A stretch of 64,000 bases of DNA, taken from assembly GCA_035363115.1 (NCBI GenBank), contig DAOSEM010000003.1, positions 186,001-250,000 of the forward strand, written 5' to 3'. Each line of letters starts with the position of its first letter. The first letter of the stretch is position 1. Positions 33,021 to 42,590 of the stretch are shown here, one piece after another. Both the position numbers and the translations under genes were made by a program. This DNA comes from Syntrophales bacterium. Lineage in GTDB: Bacteria > Desulfobacterota > Syntrophia > Syntrophales > PHBD01. The notes beneath the pieces are model-generated. The model saw only the letters and a program-made list of their open reading frames with translations, made no database searches and was not told the origin of the DNA.

Positions 33021-33053
33021 CTTCGCGGCGCCCGGGTTCCGGGTGCCGCGAAG
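33021..33053 (+). terminator. Strong 15-bp hairpin after thioredoxin gene
   Basis: CTTCGCGGCGCCCGG (33021-33035) pairs with CCGGGTGCCGCGAAG (33039-33053), one G-T pair, loop GTT. No T run follows; it may separate or stabilise the trx message before the transporter gene at 33086. Confidence 0.5.
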
Positions 33054-33085
33054 CGGGCGGGAAACCCTTCCAACACGGGGATTGA

Positions 33086-34081
33086 ATGATGATGAAGATC
33101 CTTGGAACCCTGAACCGGAACCTGGCGGTGGCGATCCCAGCGGCCATGGCGCTGGGATTCGCCGCCGGCATGGCGGCGGATGCGCGGGCCCTGAAAGGGT
33201 GGATCCTGCCCCTCACCTTCCTCATGGTCTATCCCATGATGGTGACGATGAAGCTCCGGAAGATCCTGGAGGGCGGGGATGGAAGGGCCCAGGCGATGGC
33301 CCAGGCCGTGAACTTCGGGATCATTCCCTTTGCCGCCTTCGGGCTGGCGATGATCTTTTTCCCGGGCCGGCCGTTCCTCGCCTTGGGCCTGCTCCTGGCG
33401 GCACTCGTGCCGACGAGCGGGATGACCATCGCCTGGACGGGCTTCGCGAAGGGGAATGTCGAGGCGGCGGTGAAGATGACCGTTGTGGGGCTGATCCTGG
33501 GTTCGCTCCTGACGCCCCTCTATCTCAACGCCCTCATGGGGGCGAAGGTTGCCGTCGACCTCGTGGCCGTGTTCGGGCAGATCCTCCTGACGGTGTTTCT
33601 GCCCATGGCGGCGGGGTACGCAACCCAGCACACCCTGGTCCGGCGCTTCGGCCGGCGGGAGTTTGAGCAGCGCCTGGCACCACGCTTTCCCGCCCTTTCG
33701 ACCCTGGGGGTCCTGGGGATCGTCTTTGTCGCCATGGCCCTGAAGGCGCGGGAGATCGCCGCCCACCCGCTCCTGCTCGGGGAGATTCTTGTTCCGGTGG
33801 TTCTCCTCTACGGGGGGAATTACATTCTGGGAGCGCTCCTGGGGAAGGCCTTTCTGAAGCGGGAAGACGCTGTTTCACTCGTTTACGGGACGGTCATGCG
33901 GAACCTGTCCATCGCCATGGCCGTGGCCATGAACGCCTTCGGAGAAGGGGGCGCCGAGGCGGCCCTGGTCATCTGTGCGGCCTATCTCGTTCAGGTCCAG
34001 TCCGCCGCCTGGTCCGTCGGCTGGGTAAAGCGTTTCTTCGAGCCGCGTGTTCTTCCCGTCGCCGCGGCCGAAGAATCCTGA
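33086..34081 (+). CDS. BASS/ACR3-type transporter
   Basis: A 331-aa membrane protein with about ten hydrophobic segments and the pattern of the bile acid:sodium symporter/arsenite permease superfamily: LTFLMVYPMMVTMKL, LAALVPTSGMTIAWTGFAKGN and YGTVMRNLSIAMAVAMNAFG. ArsB/ACR3 and BASS members share these; arsenite export cannot be told from organic anion uptake here. No ars genes adjoin. It follows thioredoxin after 122 bases. Confidence 0.75.
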   Translation: MMMKILGTLNRNLAVAIPAAMALGFAAGMAADARALKGWILPLTFLMVYPMMVTMKLRKILEGGDGRAQAMAQAVNFGIIPFAAFGLAMIFFPGRPFLALGLLLAALVPTSGMTIAWTGFAKGNVEAAVKMTVVGLILGSLLTPLYLNALMGAKVAVDLVAVFGQILLTVFLPMAAGYATQHTLVRRFGRREFEQRLAPRFPALSTLGVLGIVFVAMALKAREIAAHPLLLGEILVPVVLLYGGNYILGALLGKAFLKREDAVSLVYGTVMRNLSIAMAVAMNAFGEGGAEAALVICAAYLVQVQSAAWSVGWVKRFFEPRVLPVAAAEES

Positions 34082-34125
34082 CACGAGGTGACGGGTTCGC
34101 GGGCCGTGTCGAAACACCGCCATCT

Positions 34126-35250
34126 TTATGGCCGCTTCGGCCGGGTCAGCCGGAAATCCTGCCGGGGCAGGCCCGGATCGCGGTTCGGGTCGTAGGTCGT
34201 GTCGTTCGAATAGATGTAATCGCCGTTCGCGTTGACCCAGCGGCGGCTCCAGTCGCTCGTGTCCCGTTCGACCTTCCCGGTGATGGGATTGACGTAATCC
34301 TCCTGGCCGGTGAGGGTCAGGTACTGGTCCCTCTGGATGGACTGCTGGGTGCGGGTCCGGTGAGCCGTGATCTCGCGGTCGATCCGGTTCAGGTCCTCGA
34401 TGACCTTCCGGGAGATCTCCGCCCTCTCCCCCTGCCCCCTCAGCTCTCCCGCCACCCACTGCGGATTCAGGCGGATGGAGTTGGAAACGATGTCCAGCAC
34501 GGGTTTCCAGCGGTCCACCTCGGCTGCCGGTGAGCGCATCGCCGTTGTGAAGTCGTTCGCCCACAGGCCCATGGATCGGCGGGCGTCGACCAGGACCGTG
34601 TAGAGCAGTTCCTTGTAGGCCCTGCCGTTCTCCGTGTATTCGACGATGACGAACCCCGCCTGGTAGGTCGGAGGCTGGACGCCGACCTGCATCAGCGCAC
34701 GGGCGACCGGCTCCGACAGGCGGCTCACAACCTGGGCGAGCTTCGGCAGCGGCTCCTTCTGCACGACCCGGACGCCGGCTGCTCCCTGCCTGGTCTGTGA
34801 AAATACGTACAGGAGGTACTCCTCCCAGCCGGGCATGCGGACGACGGTCATCCCGTTGTAGTTCATCCCGGGGCCGTGCGTCGGCGGGATCATGGGGCCG
34901 TCGGCGTAGTGGATCTTGGGCAGCCTCCGCAGCATGACCGTGCCGCCGGCATCGCTCTTGACCGCGATGTCGCACTTGGCCTCGATGGAATTCCCGGTTC
35001 CGCCGGCTACATTCGGGTCCACGCGGAAGATCCCTCCCTCCACGATCCATCCCCTCGGCACCAGCATCGTGAAGGCGTGCTCCCGAGGCTCTGCAACACG
35101 GGTGAAGGCGACGGTCCGGGGGACGTTCCTGACGGACGATGCCTGCCTTGCGCTTTTCCTGGAATCGGACGCGGCAGCCGGTGCGGATGCCCCCGCGAAA
35201 GACATGGATAGAACCGCCGCAACGGCGAGCATCAGCAACGGTTTCCGCAC
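34126..35250 (-). CDS. Hypothetical periplasmic protein
   Basis: The GTG at 35250 has GGAGGT 6 bases upstream and gives 374 aa with a signal peptide (PLLMLAVAAVLSMSFAGASAPAAAS). The mature part contains EHAFTMLVPRGWIVEGGIFRVDPN and a C-terminal region with repeated Asn/Asp-Gly/Tyr turns (DTSDWSRRWVNANGDYIYSNDTTYDPNRD). No transmembrane segment besides the signal and no catalytic motif I recognise. It is divergent from a GAF gene. Confidence 0.75.
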   Translation of the reverse strand: MRKPLLMLAVAAVLSMSFAGASAPAAASDSRKSARQASSVRNVPRTVAFTRVAEPREHAFTMLVPRGWIVEGGIFRVDPNVAGGTGNSIEAKCDIAVKSDAGGTVMLRRLPKIHYADGPMIPPTHGPGMNYNGMTVVRMPGWEEYLLYVFSQTRQGAAGVRVVQKEPLPKLAQVVSRLSEPVARALMQVGVQPPTYQAGFVIVEYTENGRAYKELLYTVLVDARRSMGLWANDFTTAMRSPAAEVDRWKPVLDIVSNSIRLNPQWVAGELRGQGERAEISRKVIEDLNRIDREITAHRTRTQQSIQRDQYLTLTGQEDYVNPITGKVERDTSDWSRRWVNANGDYIYSNDTTYDPNRDPGLPRQDFRLTRPKRP

Positions 35251-35593
35251 GGACTCACCTCCCGGGGGCAAATCGCCCGGCCGGCATTTTACCCGTCATC
35301 GGGAAGAATTGAAAGCCGATCGTGGGAACGGGACGGTGCATCGGCCGCCTCCACCGGTCGTTTCCCATTGCATTGACGAATGCCGAGAATGGCATTATGA
35401 TTGTGCAAAGGCTGCATATGTCCCCGCGTTTATTTCCATAACCTTCCGAAAAACGCTCGATACACCGGCAACGATCGGACCCGTTCATCACCTCAACGAG
35501 ACTCGCAAGCGGCAACCAGTGAAGGATTCCTCGCAAACATTGGTGCATCATGGAGTCCGTGAAAGGAACGTTCCAGGACAAGGAGGTGCTGAA
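35251..35593. other. Divergent intergenic region, 343 bases
   Basis: It separates the periplasmic-protein gene (minus) from the GAF gene (plus). A plus-strand frame runs through it into the GAF gene but lacks protein-like character. No convincing promoter, riboswitch or RNA gene was found. Confidence 0.4.
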
Positions 35594-36163
35594 ATGGAAA
35601 AGCGCATCGAGAGCTACTACCAGAGCCTGTACGAAGCGGCGGCCGTCCTGAATTCCACCCGCCAGATCCGGGACATCCTCCATTCCATCGTGGAGAACGT
35701 CGCCAGGACGATTGCGGCCAAGGGGTGCTCGCTGATGCTCCTGTCGCAGAACAGGAGGGTGCTCAGCCATGTGGCGTCGTACGGGCTGAGCGAGGGCTAC
35801 CGGACGAAAGGCCCCGTGCTGGCGGACAAGAGTCTCTCGGAAGCCCTGGGGGGCAAGGTGGTGAATGTCCTCCATGCATCGGACGACGACCGGATCCAGT
35901 ACCCCGAGGAGGCCCGGAAGGAGGGGATCGAGTCGATCCTGTCCGTGCCGGTGATGCTGCGGGATGAGATCGTCGGCGTAATCCGGGTATATGCGGCGGA
36001 GCCCCGGCAGTTCACCATCGACGACATCTATTTCATCGGGGCCGTCGCCAACCTGGGGGCGATCGCCATCGAAAACTGCAGGCTCTACAGGACCCTGAAG
36101 AAAGACTACGAGACGTTCCGGCGGGAGTACTTCAGCCACATCGGCGAAGACCGGGCATGGTAG
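35594..36163 (+). CDS. GAF domain protein
   Basis: ATG 35594 follows AAGGAGGTGCTGAA and gives 189 aa. A single GAF domain spans most of it: ILHSIVENVARTIAAKGCSLMLLS, LADKSLSEALGGKVVNVLHASDD, and ILSVPVMLRDEIVGVIRVYA. GAF domains bind small ligands such as nucleotides or haem. No output domain is attached, so it probably signals to another protein. C-terminal helix may dimerise. Confidence 0.8.
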   Translation: MEKRIESYYQSLYEAAAVLNSTRQIRDILHSIVENVARTIAAKGCSLMLLSQNRRVLSHVASYGLSEGYRTKGPVLADKSLSEALGGKVVNVLHASDDDRIQYPEEARKEGIESILSVPVMLRDEIVGVIRVYAAEPRQFTIDDIYFIGAVANLGAIAIENCRLYRTLKKDYETFRREYFSHIGEDRAW

Positions 36164-36192
36164 GGAGCGGCCCGGGACTTCGGCGGAAGGGT

Positions 36193-36765
36193 TCAGAGAG
36201 GATTCCCGCACACCGGGCACCTGCCGCCCGGCGGGAGATCCGTTCTCCTGAACTCCATGGTGCAGTGCGGGCAGGTGACAAACGGAGATGTCTCGACGGG
36301 GCGCGGGACCTGTTCCTTGGTTTGAGCGGCCCGCTCCCTGGCCTTCGCGGCCCGCTCCGCCAGCTCTTCCCTCACGTCGGGGATCCGCGCGCGCTCGATT
36401 GTGCCGAGCGTGTGGTTGGCCAGGATGCGCGACGGAAGCCGGATATGGGTGAAGTGGTAGCCGCCATCGGGGTCCTTCCACTGAATGGTGAGCCGGTAGG
36501 ACTCGCGGACGGTTTTGCGGGGAAACAGGAGCGCCAGCGGTCCCAGAAACAGGAACCGGCCCAGGGGATACCTTTTTTCGACTTTTGAATCGTCGGCGAG
36601 CGAGACCTCGGTGATTCCGTCGAGGGGTATGCGGCCGAGTTCCCTTTCTCCGTCGTGCAGGATGAGGGATTCGTGGGTCGGCACACAGGCGACCAGCCTG
36701 TCGGAAGGAACTTCGTCCAGCAGGGTCTGCAGGTCGGGGGAGCTCCCCCCGGCGGCCGTGTTCAT
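36193..36765 (-). CDS. Hypothetical protein with C-terminal zinc ribbon
   Basis: A 190-aa protein. ATG at 36765 has GGGGAGGCG upstream. The N-terminal half is beta-rich and PH-like in outline (ESLILHDGERELGRIPLDGITEVSL). A helical Glu/Arg/Ala linker follows and the C terminus has a zinc-ribbon pattern CPHC and CPVC (VTCPHCTMEFRRTDLPPGG, then CPVCGNPL). No known function. Converges on the GAF gene with a 29-base gap. Confidence 0.7.
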   Translation of the reverse strand: MNTAAGGSSPDLQTLLDEVPSDRLVACVPTHESLILHDGERELGRIPLDGITEVSLADDSKVEKRYPLGRFLFLGPLALLFPRKTVRESYRLTIQWKDPDGGYHFTHIRLPSRILANHTLGTIERARIPDVREELAERAAKARERAAQTKEQVPRPVETSPFVTCPHCTMEFRRTDLPPGGRCPVCGNPL

Positions 36766-37246
36766 AACGCCTCCCCATCAAAGGAGATCATGGCATCGTG
36801 CCTCCGGATTCCGTGGAGAGAAAACTCCAGACCGGGAAAACCGATGTCATGGTTCTCTCCCTTTTCGCAGCAACTTCCTCAAGCAGCAACCATTATTTTC
36901 CGGCATCCGGCTGCAACCGCCGGATTTTGAATCTTCGGCACCCGCGTCGTTGAGGAACATCTCAGTCGGGACAGGCCGGCGGCGGGAGGCGGACCTCCCC
37001 TATTTCCCCCCGGCCGAACATGAGCCATTCGGCAGGATGTAACCCGGGCGATCCCCCGGCGTTGTGCCGTGCTTGACAGGATCTCTGTTTTTCCGTAAGC
37101 ATCGAACAGGCAATCCCAAAAGCCTGTAATTTCCATGATTCGAGAGAGGTGGACGCAAATATGCGTACGATTGCCGAGCTTCCGATCCTGTTCTCCCGCT
37201 TCATTCCCGCCACCGCAAATAGCGATACGTGCAGAAGGATATCGAT
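36766..37246. other. Divergent intergenic region, 481 bases
   Basis: It separates a minus-strand zinc-ribbon gene from the plus-strand 760-aa gene. A TTGACA at 37073-37078 could be a -35 element, but the sequence 17 bases on (TAAGCA) is a poor -10. Small frames here look non-coding. No RNA gene was recognised. Confidence 0.35.
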
Positions 37247-39529
37247 ATGTTGAGCATCGTCCACCGTTTCTCAAAACTTCCGAGCATCCGGCAACTCCCC
37301 TTCAAGCAGAATCTGATCGACTTCTCCCTGGATCGCCTCGTTCGCGGAGTGGACAACATTCATATTGACGTTCACATCAGCCCCCAGGTTCAAAACGCCG
37401 TCAAGCGGGTGGTTTCTCTTTTAATGATCAAGCACAGCGATACGGAAACCTATTTCAAGGATTACCAGAGAGAGACCCTGAAGAATGAAATCAATGCGTT
37501 AAGGAATCTCTGCACGGATGTCCTCCTGGACGGGATCAACAGGGCCAAGTCGCTCTCGGAAGTGCAGATCGACTATCTGGGGCAGGTTTCTCTAGCCAAG
37601 TTGTTCCTGCAGGAAATCAGGAACCAGTATGAGGTCTTCCTGGCCAACTTCAAAGACATCATCCGAAGCGGCGAACTGTCCCTGGAGCGCGACTCCTTCG
37701 AATCGTTCAAAATGAAGGAGAAGCTGAATGAATTGAAGTACAACCAAAGGCGAACCCTTCTTCGCGCGGGCGACGAGCTGTTCCGGATCCTGGCGGACGT
37801 CAGCGCAAAGAACCTGCGGATGCTCCGTGAATCGAATTTCCATTCCGACCGCATCCTGCCGGACGATCTCTTCCTCAATCCGATTCTTTACACGGACAAC
37901 GCGCTGGACGATCTCTTCCTGGTCGAGGCCTATGTGATCATCGGCCAGCGGTCCGAAGATCCCGACAATTATCCGAATATCAAGAATATGATTTACGGCC
38001 TGCTGGAGCAGACGGACCTGGCCGGCGGGATCGCCGAAGGAGAGGAAACCGCCGGTGAAAACGAACCGGGGCTGAAAGAGGTGGAAAAAAGGCTGCTGAC
38101 GGGGAGGCATGCCTTCGATGCATGGATGATGGAAGAGGAAAACATCGACCTGCTGTTCAACTGCTTCGAGAGCGAGGATCGGTACGACCGTCTGAAAAGG
38201 AGCAGGGAATCCCGGGAGGTTCTTGACGGGATCAAGGCCCGGTTGCATGTCCAGGAGAGCCTGCTGGACCTGTTCTACCGACGATTCGATGAGTCGCCCG
38301 TGATGAAGAGGCTCGTGGCGGCTTACGAAATCAAGGGCATCTATGGCCGCTACTGTCCTCCCCTGCGTGTCCATCAGCTGCGGGAATTCCTCATCGAGCC
38401 GGACGCGGGGGAGCCCATCACACGGCAGTTCAAGAACAGGAAAGCGGATTTTCTGGATCCCGTTTACCAGGCGGTCAGTGAAATACGGGGATGCTCGACC
38501 CGGAAAAAGAAGCAGCACCTCATCCAGTTTTTGAAAGACTTCTCCCGTTATCACCGGGATCTCCGCAATTACCATCTCCTGAAGGGGATCATGGACGCGG
38601 TCCACCTCATCCGGGAAGACAAAAAACTCCTGCTGTCAAAGGAAAACCGGTCCCTGTACGAGTTTCTGCTTCCCAGTGAACGGGTCATGGGGGAAAGGCC
38701 GATCGTCAACCACGTCATCATGAAGGCGGATATCCGGGGCTCCGTGGACATCACCTACACGATGATCGAACGGGGGCTGAACCCGGCGTCCTATTTCAGC
38801 CTCAATTTCTTCGACCCGATCTCCGAAATTCTGTTCGACTATGGCGGGGCCAAGGAATTCATCGAAGGGGACGCGATCATCATGTCGCTCTTCGAACACG
38901 AGGACACCCCCGAGGGCTGGTACAGCGTGGCCCGCGCCTGCGGCCTCGCCGTCCGGCTGCTGCAGATCGTACAGCAGTACAATGTGACGAGCCAGAAGCA
39001 CAAGCTGCCGGTCCTCGAGCTGGGGATCGGGATCTGCTTTCATCAGAGCCCTCCCTCGTTCCTGTTCGATGGGGATTCCAGGATCATCATTTCTCCGGCC
39101 ATCAATCTGGCGGACCGGCTGTCGAGCTGCAGCAAGACCCTGCGCAAACAGCTCCGGGACGAGAACCGGCTCTTCAACCTGTTCGTGTTCCAGGATATCC
39201 CCGACGAAGAACTCAAGGCCACGGCGGACGACCTTTCCCTTCGTTACAACGTCAACGGGATCGAGTTGAGCCCCGAGGGGTTTATCAAACTGTCAAAGGA
39301 GATCAGCCTGAAAAGGCTGGAATATCCGATGAACGGCAGTGGCAGGGTGACCCTCCACACTGGAACGTTCCCCACTCTGTCCGGAGGGTCCCAGCGCCTC
39401 GTTATCCGGGAAGCGGAGGTCTTGCGGGTCAAGCCGAAAACCGTTGACGTGATCGAAAAGACGTCCCGGAAATACTACGAGGTCTGCAGCCAACCGGAAA
39501 TCTACGAGTTCATAAAAAAACACCTTTAG
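37247..39529 (+). CDS. Large protein with divergent class III nucleotide-cyclase-like C-terminal domain
   Basis: ATG 37247 (AGAAGGA upstream) gives 760 aa. Residues 1 to about 480 are helical, charged and unrecognised, without signal peptide or membrane helix. From about 485 the sequence follows the plan of class III adenylate/guanylate cyclases: MKADIRGS with the first metal Asp (about 495), YGG at about 532-534, EGDAI with the second metal Asp (about 542), LGIGI at about 592-596 and INLADRL with Asn about 620. The purine-selecting Lys region is altered (FIEGD instead of KFxGD). It may be an active cyclase or a nucleotide-binding relative. Confidence 0.7.
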   Translation: MLSIVHRFSKLPSIRQLPFKQNLIDFSLDRLVRGVDNIHIDVHISPQVQNAVKRVVSLLMIKHSDTETYFKDYQRETLKNEINALRNLCTDVLLDGINRAKSLSEVQIDYLGQVSLAKLFLQEIRNQYEVFLANFKDIIRSGELSLERDSFESFKMKEKLNELKYNQRRTLLRAGDELFRILADVSAKNLRMLRESNFHSDRILPDDLFLNPILYTDNALDDLFLVEAYVIIGQRSEDPDNYPNIKNMIYGLLEQTDLAGGIAEGEETAGENEPGLKEVEKRLLTGRHAFDAWMMEEENIDLLFNCFESEDRYDRLKRSRESREVLDGIKARLHVQESLLDLFYRRFDESPVMKRLVAAYEIKGIYGRYCPPLRVHQLREFLIEPDAGEPITRQFKNRKADFLDPVYQAVSEIRGCSTRKKKQHLIQFLKDFSRYHRDLRNYHLLKGIMDAVHLIREDKKLLLSKENRSLYEFLLPSERVMGERPIVNHVIMKADIRGSVDITYTMIERGLNPASYFSLNFFDPISEILFDYGGAKEFIEGDAIIMSLFEHEDTPEGWYSVARACGLAVRLLQIVQQYNVTSQKHKLPVLELGIGICFHQSPPSFLFDGDSRIIISPAINLADRLSSCSKTLRKQLRDENRLFNLFVFQDIPDEELKATADDLSLRYNVNGIELSPEGFIKLSKEISLKRLEYPMNGSGRVTLHTGTFPTLSGGSQRLVIREAEVLRVKPKTVDVIEKTSRKYYEVCSQPEIYEFIKKHL

Positions 39530-39536
39530 TCCGTGC

Positions 39537-39565
39537 TTGACGTGCCGCCTCGATGAAATTATGGT
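39537..39565 (+). promoter_or_regulatory. Possible sigma-70-type promoter
   Basis: TTGACG (39537-39542), 17 bases, TATGGT (39560-39565). It sits just past the stop of the 760-aa gene and only 7 bases before the next start, so it would give an almost leaderless message. Weak call. Confidence 0.25.
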
Positions 39566-39571
39566 GCCTTT

Positions 39572-40066
39572 ATGAAAATTCAACTGGTTCGCGTTCTTCA
39601 TCGTCCCTTTCGCCCGGAAGCTGAGAAATTCCGTCCTCCCCGTTTCCAGGTCCTGGTCCTTCTTCTTGTCACCTTATTCAGTATGTTCCTCTGGTCCTGC
39701 ATGGAGGAAGGCGAGCCCACCGACCAGCCGGAACAGGTCACCCGCACCTTCGAGGCCAAGGAGAGATTTGTGCTGCAGGCTTTGGCCCGCGTCTTCAACG
39801 AAAAGAACCTCGGGAAAGCCACCATCAACGCGGAAGCGCACGAAGTGACGTCGGACTACGTCTACGATGGGGAATGGAGAACCAAGAGCCTCGCCCGCAC
39901 CCGTCAGGTCAACTGGAAGGAGACGGAAGTGACGCTCACCGTCACCACCGAGAAGAAGACGTCCACGGGATGGCAGTTGAGGCGGCTGCTTGGATCGGAC
40001 CAGTACAAGAAGATTTTCAAGGCCATCGAGTCCCAGATCTTCCGGGAGATGTACAAAACCGAGTGA
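39572..40066 (+). CDS. Hypothetical lipoprotein-like protein
   Basis: 164 aa with a hydrophobic segment ending in a lipobox-like LWSC (about residues 26-43, FQVLVLLLVTLFSMFLWSC). It has an unusually long positively charged start of 25 residues, so the true start may be later. The mature part contains EAKERFVLQALARVFNEKN and VNWKETEVTLTVTTEKK. No known family recognised. It follows the cyclase-like gene by 42 bases. Confidence 0.6.
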   Translation: MKIQLVRVLHRPFRPEAEKFRPPRFQVLVLLLVTLFSMFLWSCMEEGEPTDQPEQVTRTFEAKERFVLQALARVFNEKNLGKATINAEAHEVTSDYVYDGEWRTKSLARTRQVNWKETEVTLTVTTEKKTSTGWQLRRLLGSDQYKKIFKAIESQIFREMYKTE

Positions 40067-40128
40067 AGCCGGCCCGTCGGATCGGTCCCGGCTGTGGCGG
40101 GATACTTCCGGCACAGCCCCGCGGAAGG

Positions 40129-41013
40129 CTACATCCGCCGGATCCGTCCTGCCTGAGCCAGGCACTCTCCCGCCTTTTGATATCCCATCTCGATCATCTC
40201 CGCCGCCCGGTCGAATTCCAGCGTCTGGCATGCGTTTCTGGGAATCTCGATGACGATGTCCGGCGGGTAGGCCGCGAGCTTCTGCCGGGCGATGCTGCTC
40301 TGCATGGCTTCAAACGCCTGCATGGCGATATCGTACGCACCCCAGTCCCGGCCGCTGGCTGCCGCGGATCGCTGCAGGCGGTTGATGAAACGGTTGATCT
40401 TCTCGTGCAGCGGCGACGGGTGGACCGCCGGTGACGGATCCGCGCTTTCCGGGTTTTCCGGACTCTCCTCGGCGCCGGCCAGGTTGACGGCAATCGTGAT
40501 GTCCGTTTCGTCGCCGATTGTCGGGGCGACCGGCACCGGGTTCAGGACCCCTCCGTCGATCAGGTCGATCCCTCTCTTCCGGAAGGGAGTGAAGAGAAGG
40601 GGGATCGAGATGGAGGCCCGGATCGCATCGAAAAGCTTTCCCGATTTTATCCAGATTTCCCTCTGATTCCTCACGTCGGTGGCCACGGCTGTATATTGGA
40701 TCGGGAGTTCCTCGATCCGTTTCTCGCCGACGAGCTTGACCAGGGTGTTGATGATCTTGTCGCCCTTGACCAGCCCGCTCTTGCCCCATGAAAGGTCCAG
40801 CATGGTGACGATGTCGACTTTCGTGACGGCGCGGACCCATTGCTCGTATTCGTCCAGGTTTCCCGCTGCGTGGATGCCGCCGATCAGCGCGCCGATGGAG
40901 GAGCCGGCGATGGACCGAATCACGAACCCGTTTTCCTCGAGCCGGTGAATCACGCCGATGTGCGCCAGCCCACGGGCGCCGCCGCTTCCAAGTACGAGAG
41001 ATACGGTTTTCAT
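40129..41013 (-). CDS. Patatin-like phospholipase (RssA/YchK type)
   Basis: A 294-aa protein with all patatin motifs: oxyanion loop GSGGARGLAHIGV (about 9-21), nucleophile GSSIG in SIAGSSIGALIGGIHA (about 37-52) and the catalytic Asp in LIDGGVLNPVPV. It is a bacterial serine-Asp dyad hydrolase likely acting on lipids. No signal peptide, so cytosolic or membrane peripheral. GGAGTGAAG precedes the ATG at 41013. Confidence 0.92.
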   Translation of the reverse strand: MKTVSLVLGSGGARGLAHIGVIHRLEENGFVIRSIAGSSIGALIGGIHAAGNLDEYEQWVRAVTKVDIVTMLDLSWGKSGLVKGDKIINTLVKLVGEKRIEELPIQYTAVATDVRNQREIWIKSGKLFDAIRASISIPLLFTPFRKRGIDLIDGGVLNPVPVAPTIGDETDITIAVNLAGAEESPENPESADPSPAVHPSPLHEKINRFINRLQRSAAASGRDWGAYDIAMQAFEAMQSSIARQKLAAYPPDIVIEIPRNACQTLEFDRAAEMIEMGYQKAGECLAQAGRIRRM

Positions 41014-41347
41014 CTTTGCTTCACTCCAGTGGAATCGGTTCCGGTTTCCGGTTGTCCGGGATCTATCCGGGAAGGACTGCCGTTTCCCCCGAAATTAGCG
41101 CAGCAGCATGGGGAAGTCCAGGCGATTCCGGCGCCCGTATGAGCGGAGAAGAAGCGGATTCCGGGTGTCCGCCGGCGCCTGCCTCAACCGTCCGTTCGGA
41201 CCGACGTCTGTTGTTGGACGTCCTTCCGGAGCGGGGTTCTTGTGCTTTCCCCGGGGGTGATGTATTGAATATCCGTTACAACGGAAGCGGCAACAGCCTC
41301 TCCCGGGGAGACCGTATCACCCTTCCCCGGCGGGAGGATTCTTCTTT
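41014..41347. other. Divergent intergenic region, 334 bases
   Basis: It lies between the patatin gene (minus) and the phosphodiester glycosidase gene (plus). No convincing promoter pair, RNA gene or repeat found. Confidence 0.35.
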
Positions 41348-42247
41348 GTGGTGGCGGTCATGGACGATCGGGCGGTTCCGAAGCTGGGCCTTCGGGTTTT
41401 CTTCACGGGTGTGAGGCCGGGATGTTTTGTCGCCATTCTCCTTGTTCTGGCGGGGGTCTCGGTCCTGCTTCCCGCCGCGGAGGCCGGCCAGTCCCGGGAA
41501 TCGTGGAAAATCCTGGCCAGAGGCGTCGAATACGGCATCTTCAGCGTGAACCGGCTGCCGGACATCGGAAGCGTGAAAATCCATGTGGTCCGCATCGATC
41601 CCGCACGGGCGAAACTGAAGCTGGTCCTTGCCTCGGAGCATGAAGGCAGGAGTCGCTCGACGGGGGAGTGGTGCAGGGATTTCAAGCTGGTCGCGGCAAT
41701 CAACGCCGGGATGTTCTACAAGGACTATGTAACCAACGTGGGGTATCTCCGCAACGGGTCCCGCGTCCAGAACCGGCGCTGGAACAGGAAGTACAAGACC
41801 GCCCTTGCCTTCGGCCCCCGGAAGGCCGGAATCCCCGGGGCCGTCATGGTCGATCTCGACACGCCCGATGCGATCGGGCGCGTGGATGACTACGACGCCG
41901 TGGTTCAGAACCTTCGCCTGATCAAGGGGAACGGGGTGAGTGTCTGGAACCGGGCGGACAGGCAGTGGAGTGAATCGGCCGCGGGCATGGACGGGGAGGG
42001 GCGCGTTCTTTTCCTGTTCTGCCGGTCGCCGCTGACCATGAGGGATTTCAATCAGGTGGTGAACTCGCTGGGCCTGGGGGTTGTCCGGATGATGCACATG
42101 GAGGGCGGACCCCTGGCCAGCCTGTCGATCCGGACCCGGGATATATCCGTCAACCTCGCCGGCAGTTACGAAACCGGTTTTCTTCAAAACGACACCAACA
42201 TGCATCAGTGGCCCATCCCGAATGTGATCGGGGTCCAGGGCGACTGA
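41348..42247 (+). CDS. Phosphodiester glycosidase (NAGPA-domain) family protein
   Basis: The protein is of the NAGPA-type phosphodiester glycosidase family (uncovering-enzyme fold): VAAINAGMFYKDYVTNVGYLRNG, then AAGMDGEGRVLFLFC, MRDFNQVVNSLGLGVVRMMHMEGGPLASLSI. A membrane segment or signal (about 28-47, ending AAEAG) places it in the periplasm. The GTG at 41348 has a GGGAGGA site 9 bases upstream; ATG 41360 is an alternative. Substrate unknown. 299 aa. Confidence 0.85.
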   Translation: MVAVMDDRAVPKLGLRVFFTGVRPGCFVAILLVLAGVSVLLPAAEAGQSRESWKILARGVEYGIFSVNRLPDIGSVKIHVVRIDPARAKLKLVLASEHEGRSRSTGEWCRDFKLVAAINAGMFYKDYVTNVGYLRNGSRVQNRRWNRKYKTALAFGPRKAGIPGAVMVDLDTPDAIGRVDDYDAVVQNLRLIKGNGVSVWNRADRQWSESAAGMDGEGRVLFLFCRSPLTMRDFNQVVNSLGLGVVRMMHMEGGPLASLSIRTRDISVNLAGSYETGFLQNDTNMHQWPIPNVIGVQGD

Positions 42248-42278
42248 CGGACGGCGGCATCGATCCGTCCCGCTGGGC

Positions 42279-42578
42279 ATGAACTGCATTCAGTGCAACA
42301 GGGTATTCTCGCGGGAAGACTGCATCGCTTCCATCTCCGGAAGCATCTTCGGAGACGAGTGCACGGAATCCTACTTTTTCTGTGTGCGCTGCGGCGTCTA
42401 CACGAAGGAGATATTCTGGGACTGCTTCTCCGGAGAGGAGTCCGTTTCTGTGTCCGGTCCGATCATGAAGGCGGACGGTGATGCGAAGGTCGCACAGATC
42501 GGGAACTGCTCCGAGCCCTGGAACAAGAAGTGCCGTTGCGAGGCGCACCGGTCCTATTTCAACGGATCGCTTGACTGA
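42279..42578 (+). CDS. Small Cys-rich hypothetical protein
   Basis: A 99-aa protein with ten Cys in pairs (CIQC near the N terminus, CVRC, CRC near the C terminus), suggesting a metal-binding or zinc-ribbon fold. Residues: MNCIQCNRVFSREDC, then YFFCVRCGVYTKEIFWDC. 31 bases after the glycosidase gene on the same strand. The ribosome site is weak. Function unknown. Confidence 0.6.
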   Translation: MNCIQCNRVFSREDCIASISGSIFGDECTESYFFCVRCGVYTKEIFWDCFSGEESVSVSGPIMKADGDAKVAQIGNCSEPWNKKCRCEAHRSYFNGSLD

Positions 42579-42590
42579 CATCTACAGCCG

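Noticed and set aside
35389..35407. Sigma-54-like TGGCATTATGATTGTGCA before the GAF gene
   Set aside because: GG and GC are 14 bases apart rather than 12, so it cannot be a -24/-12 promoter.
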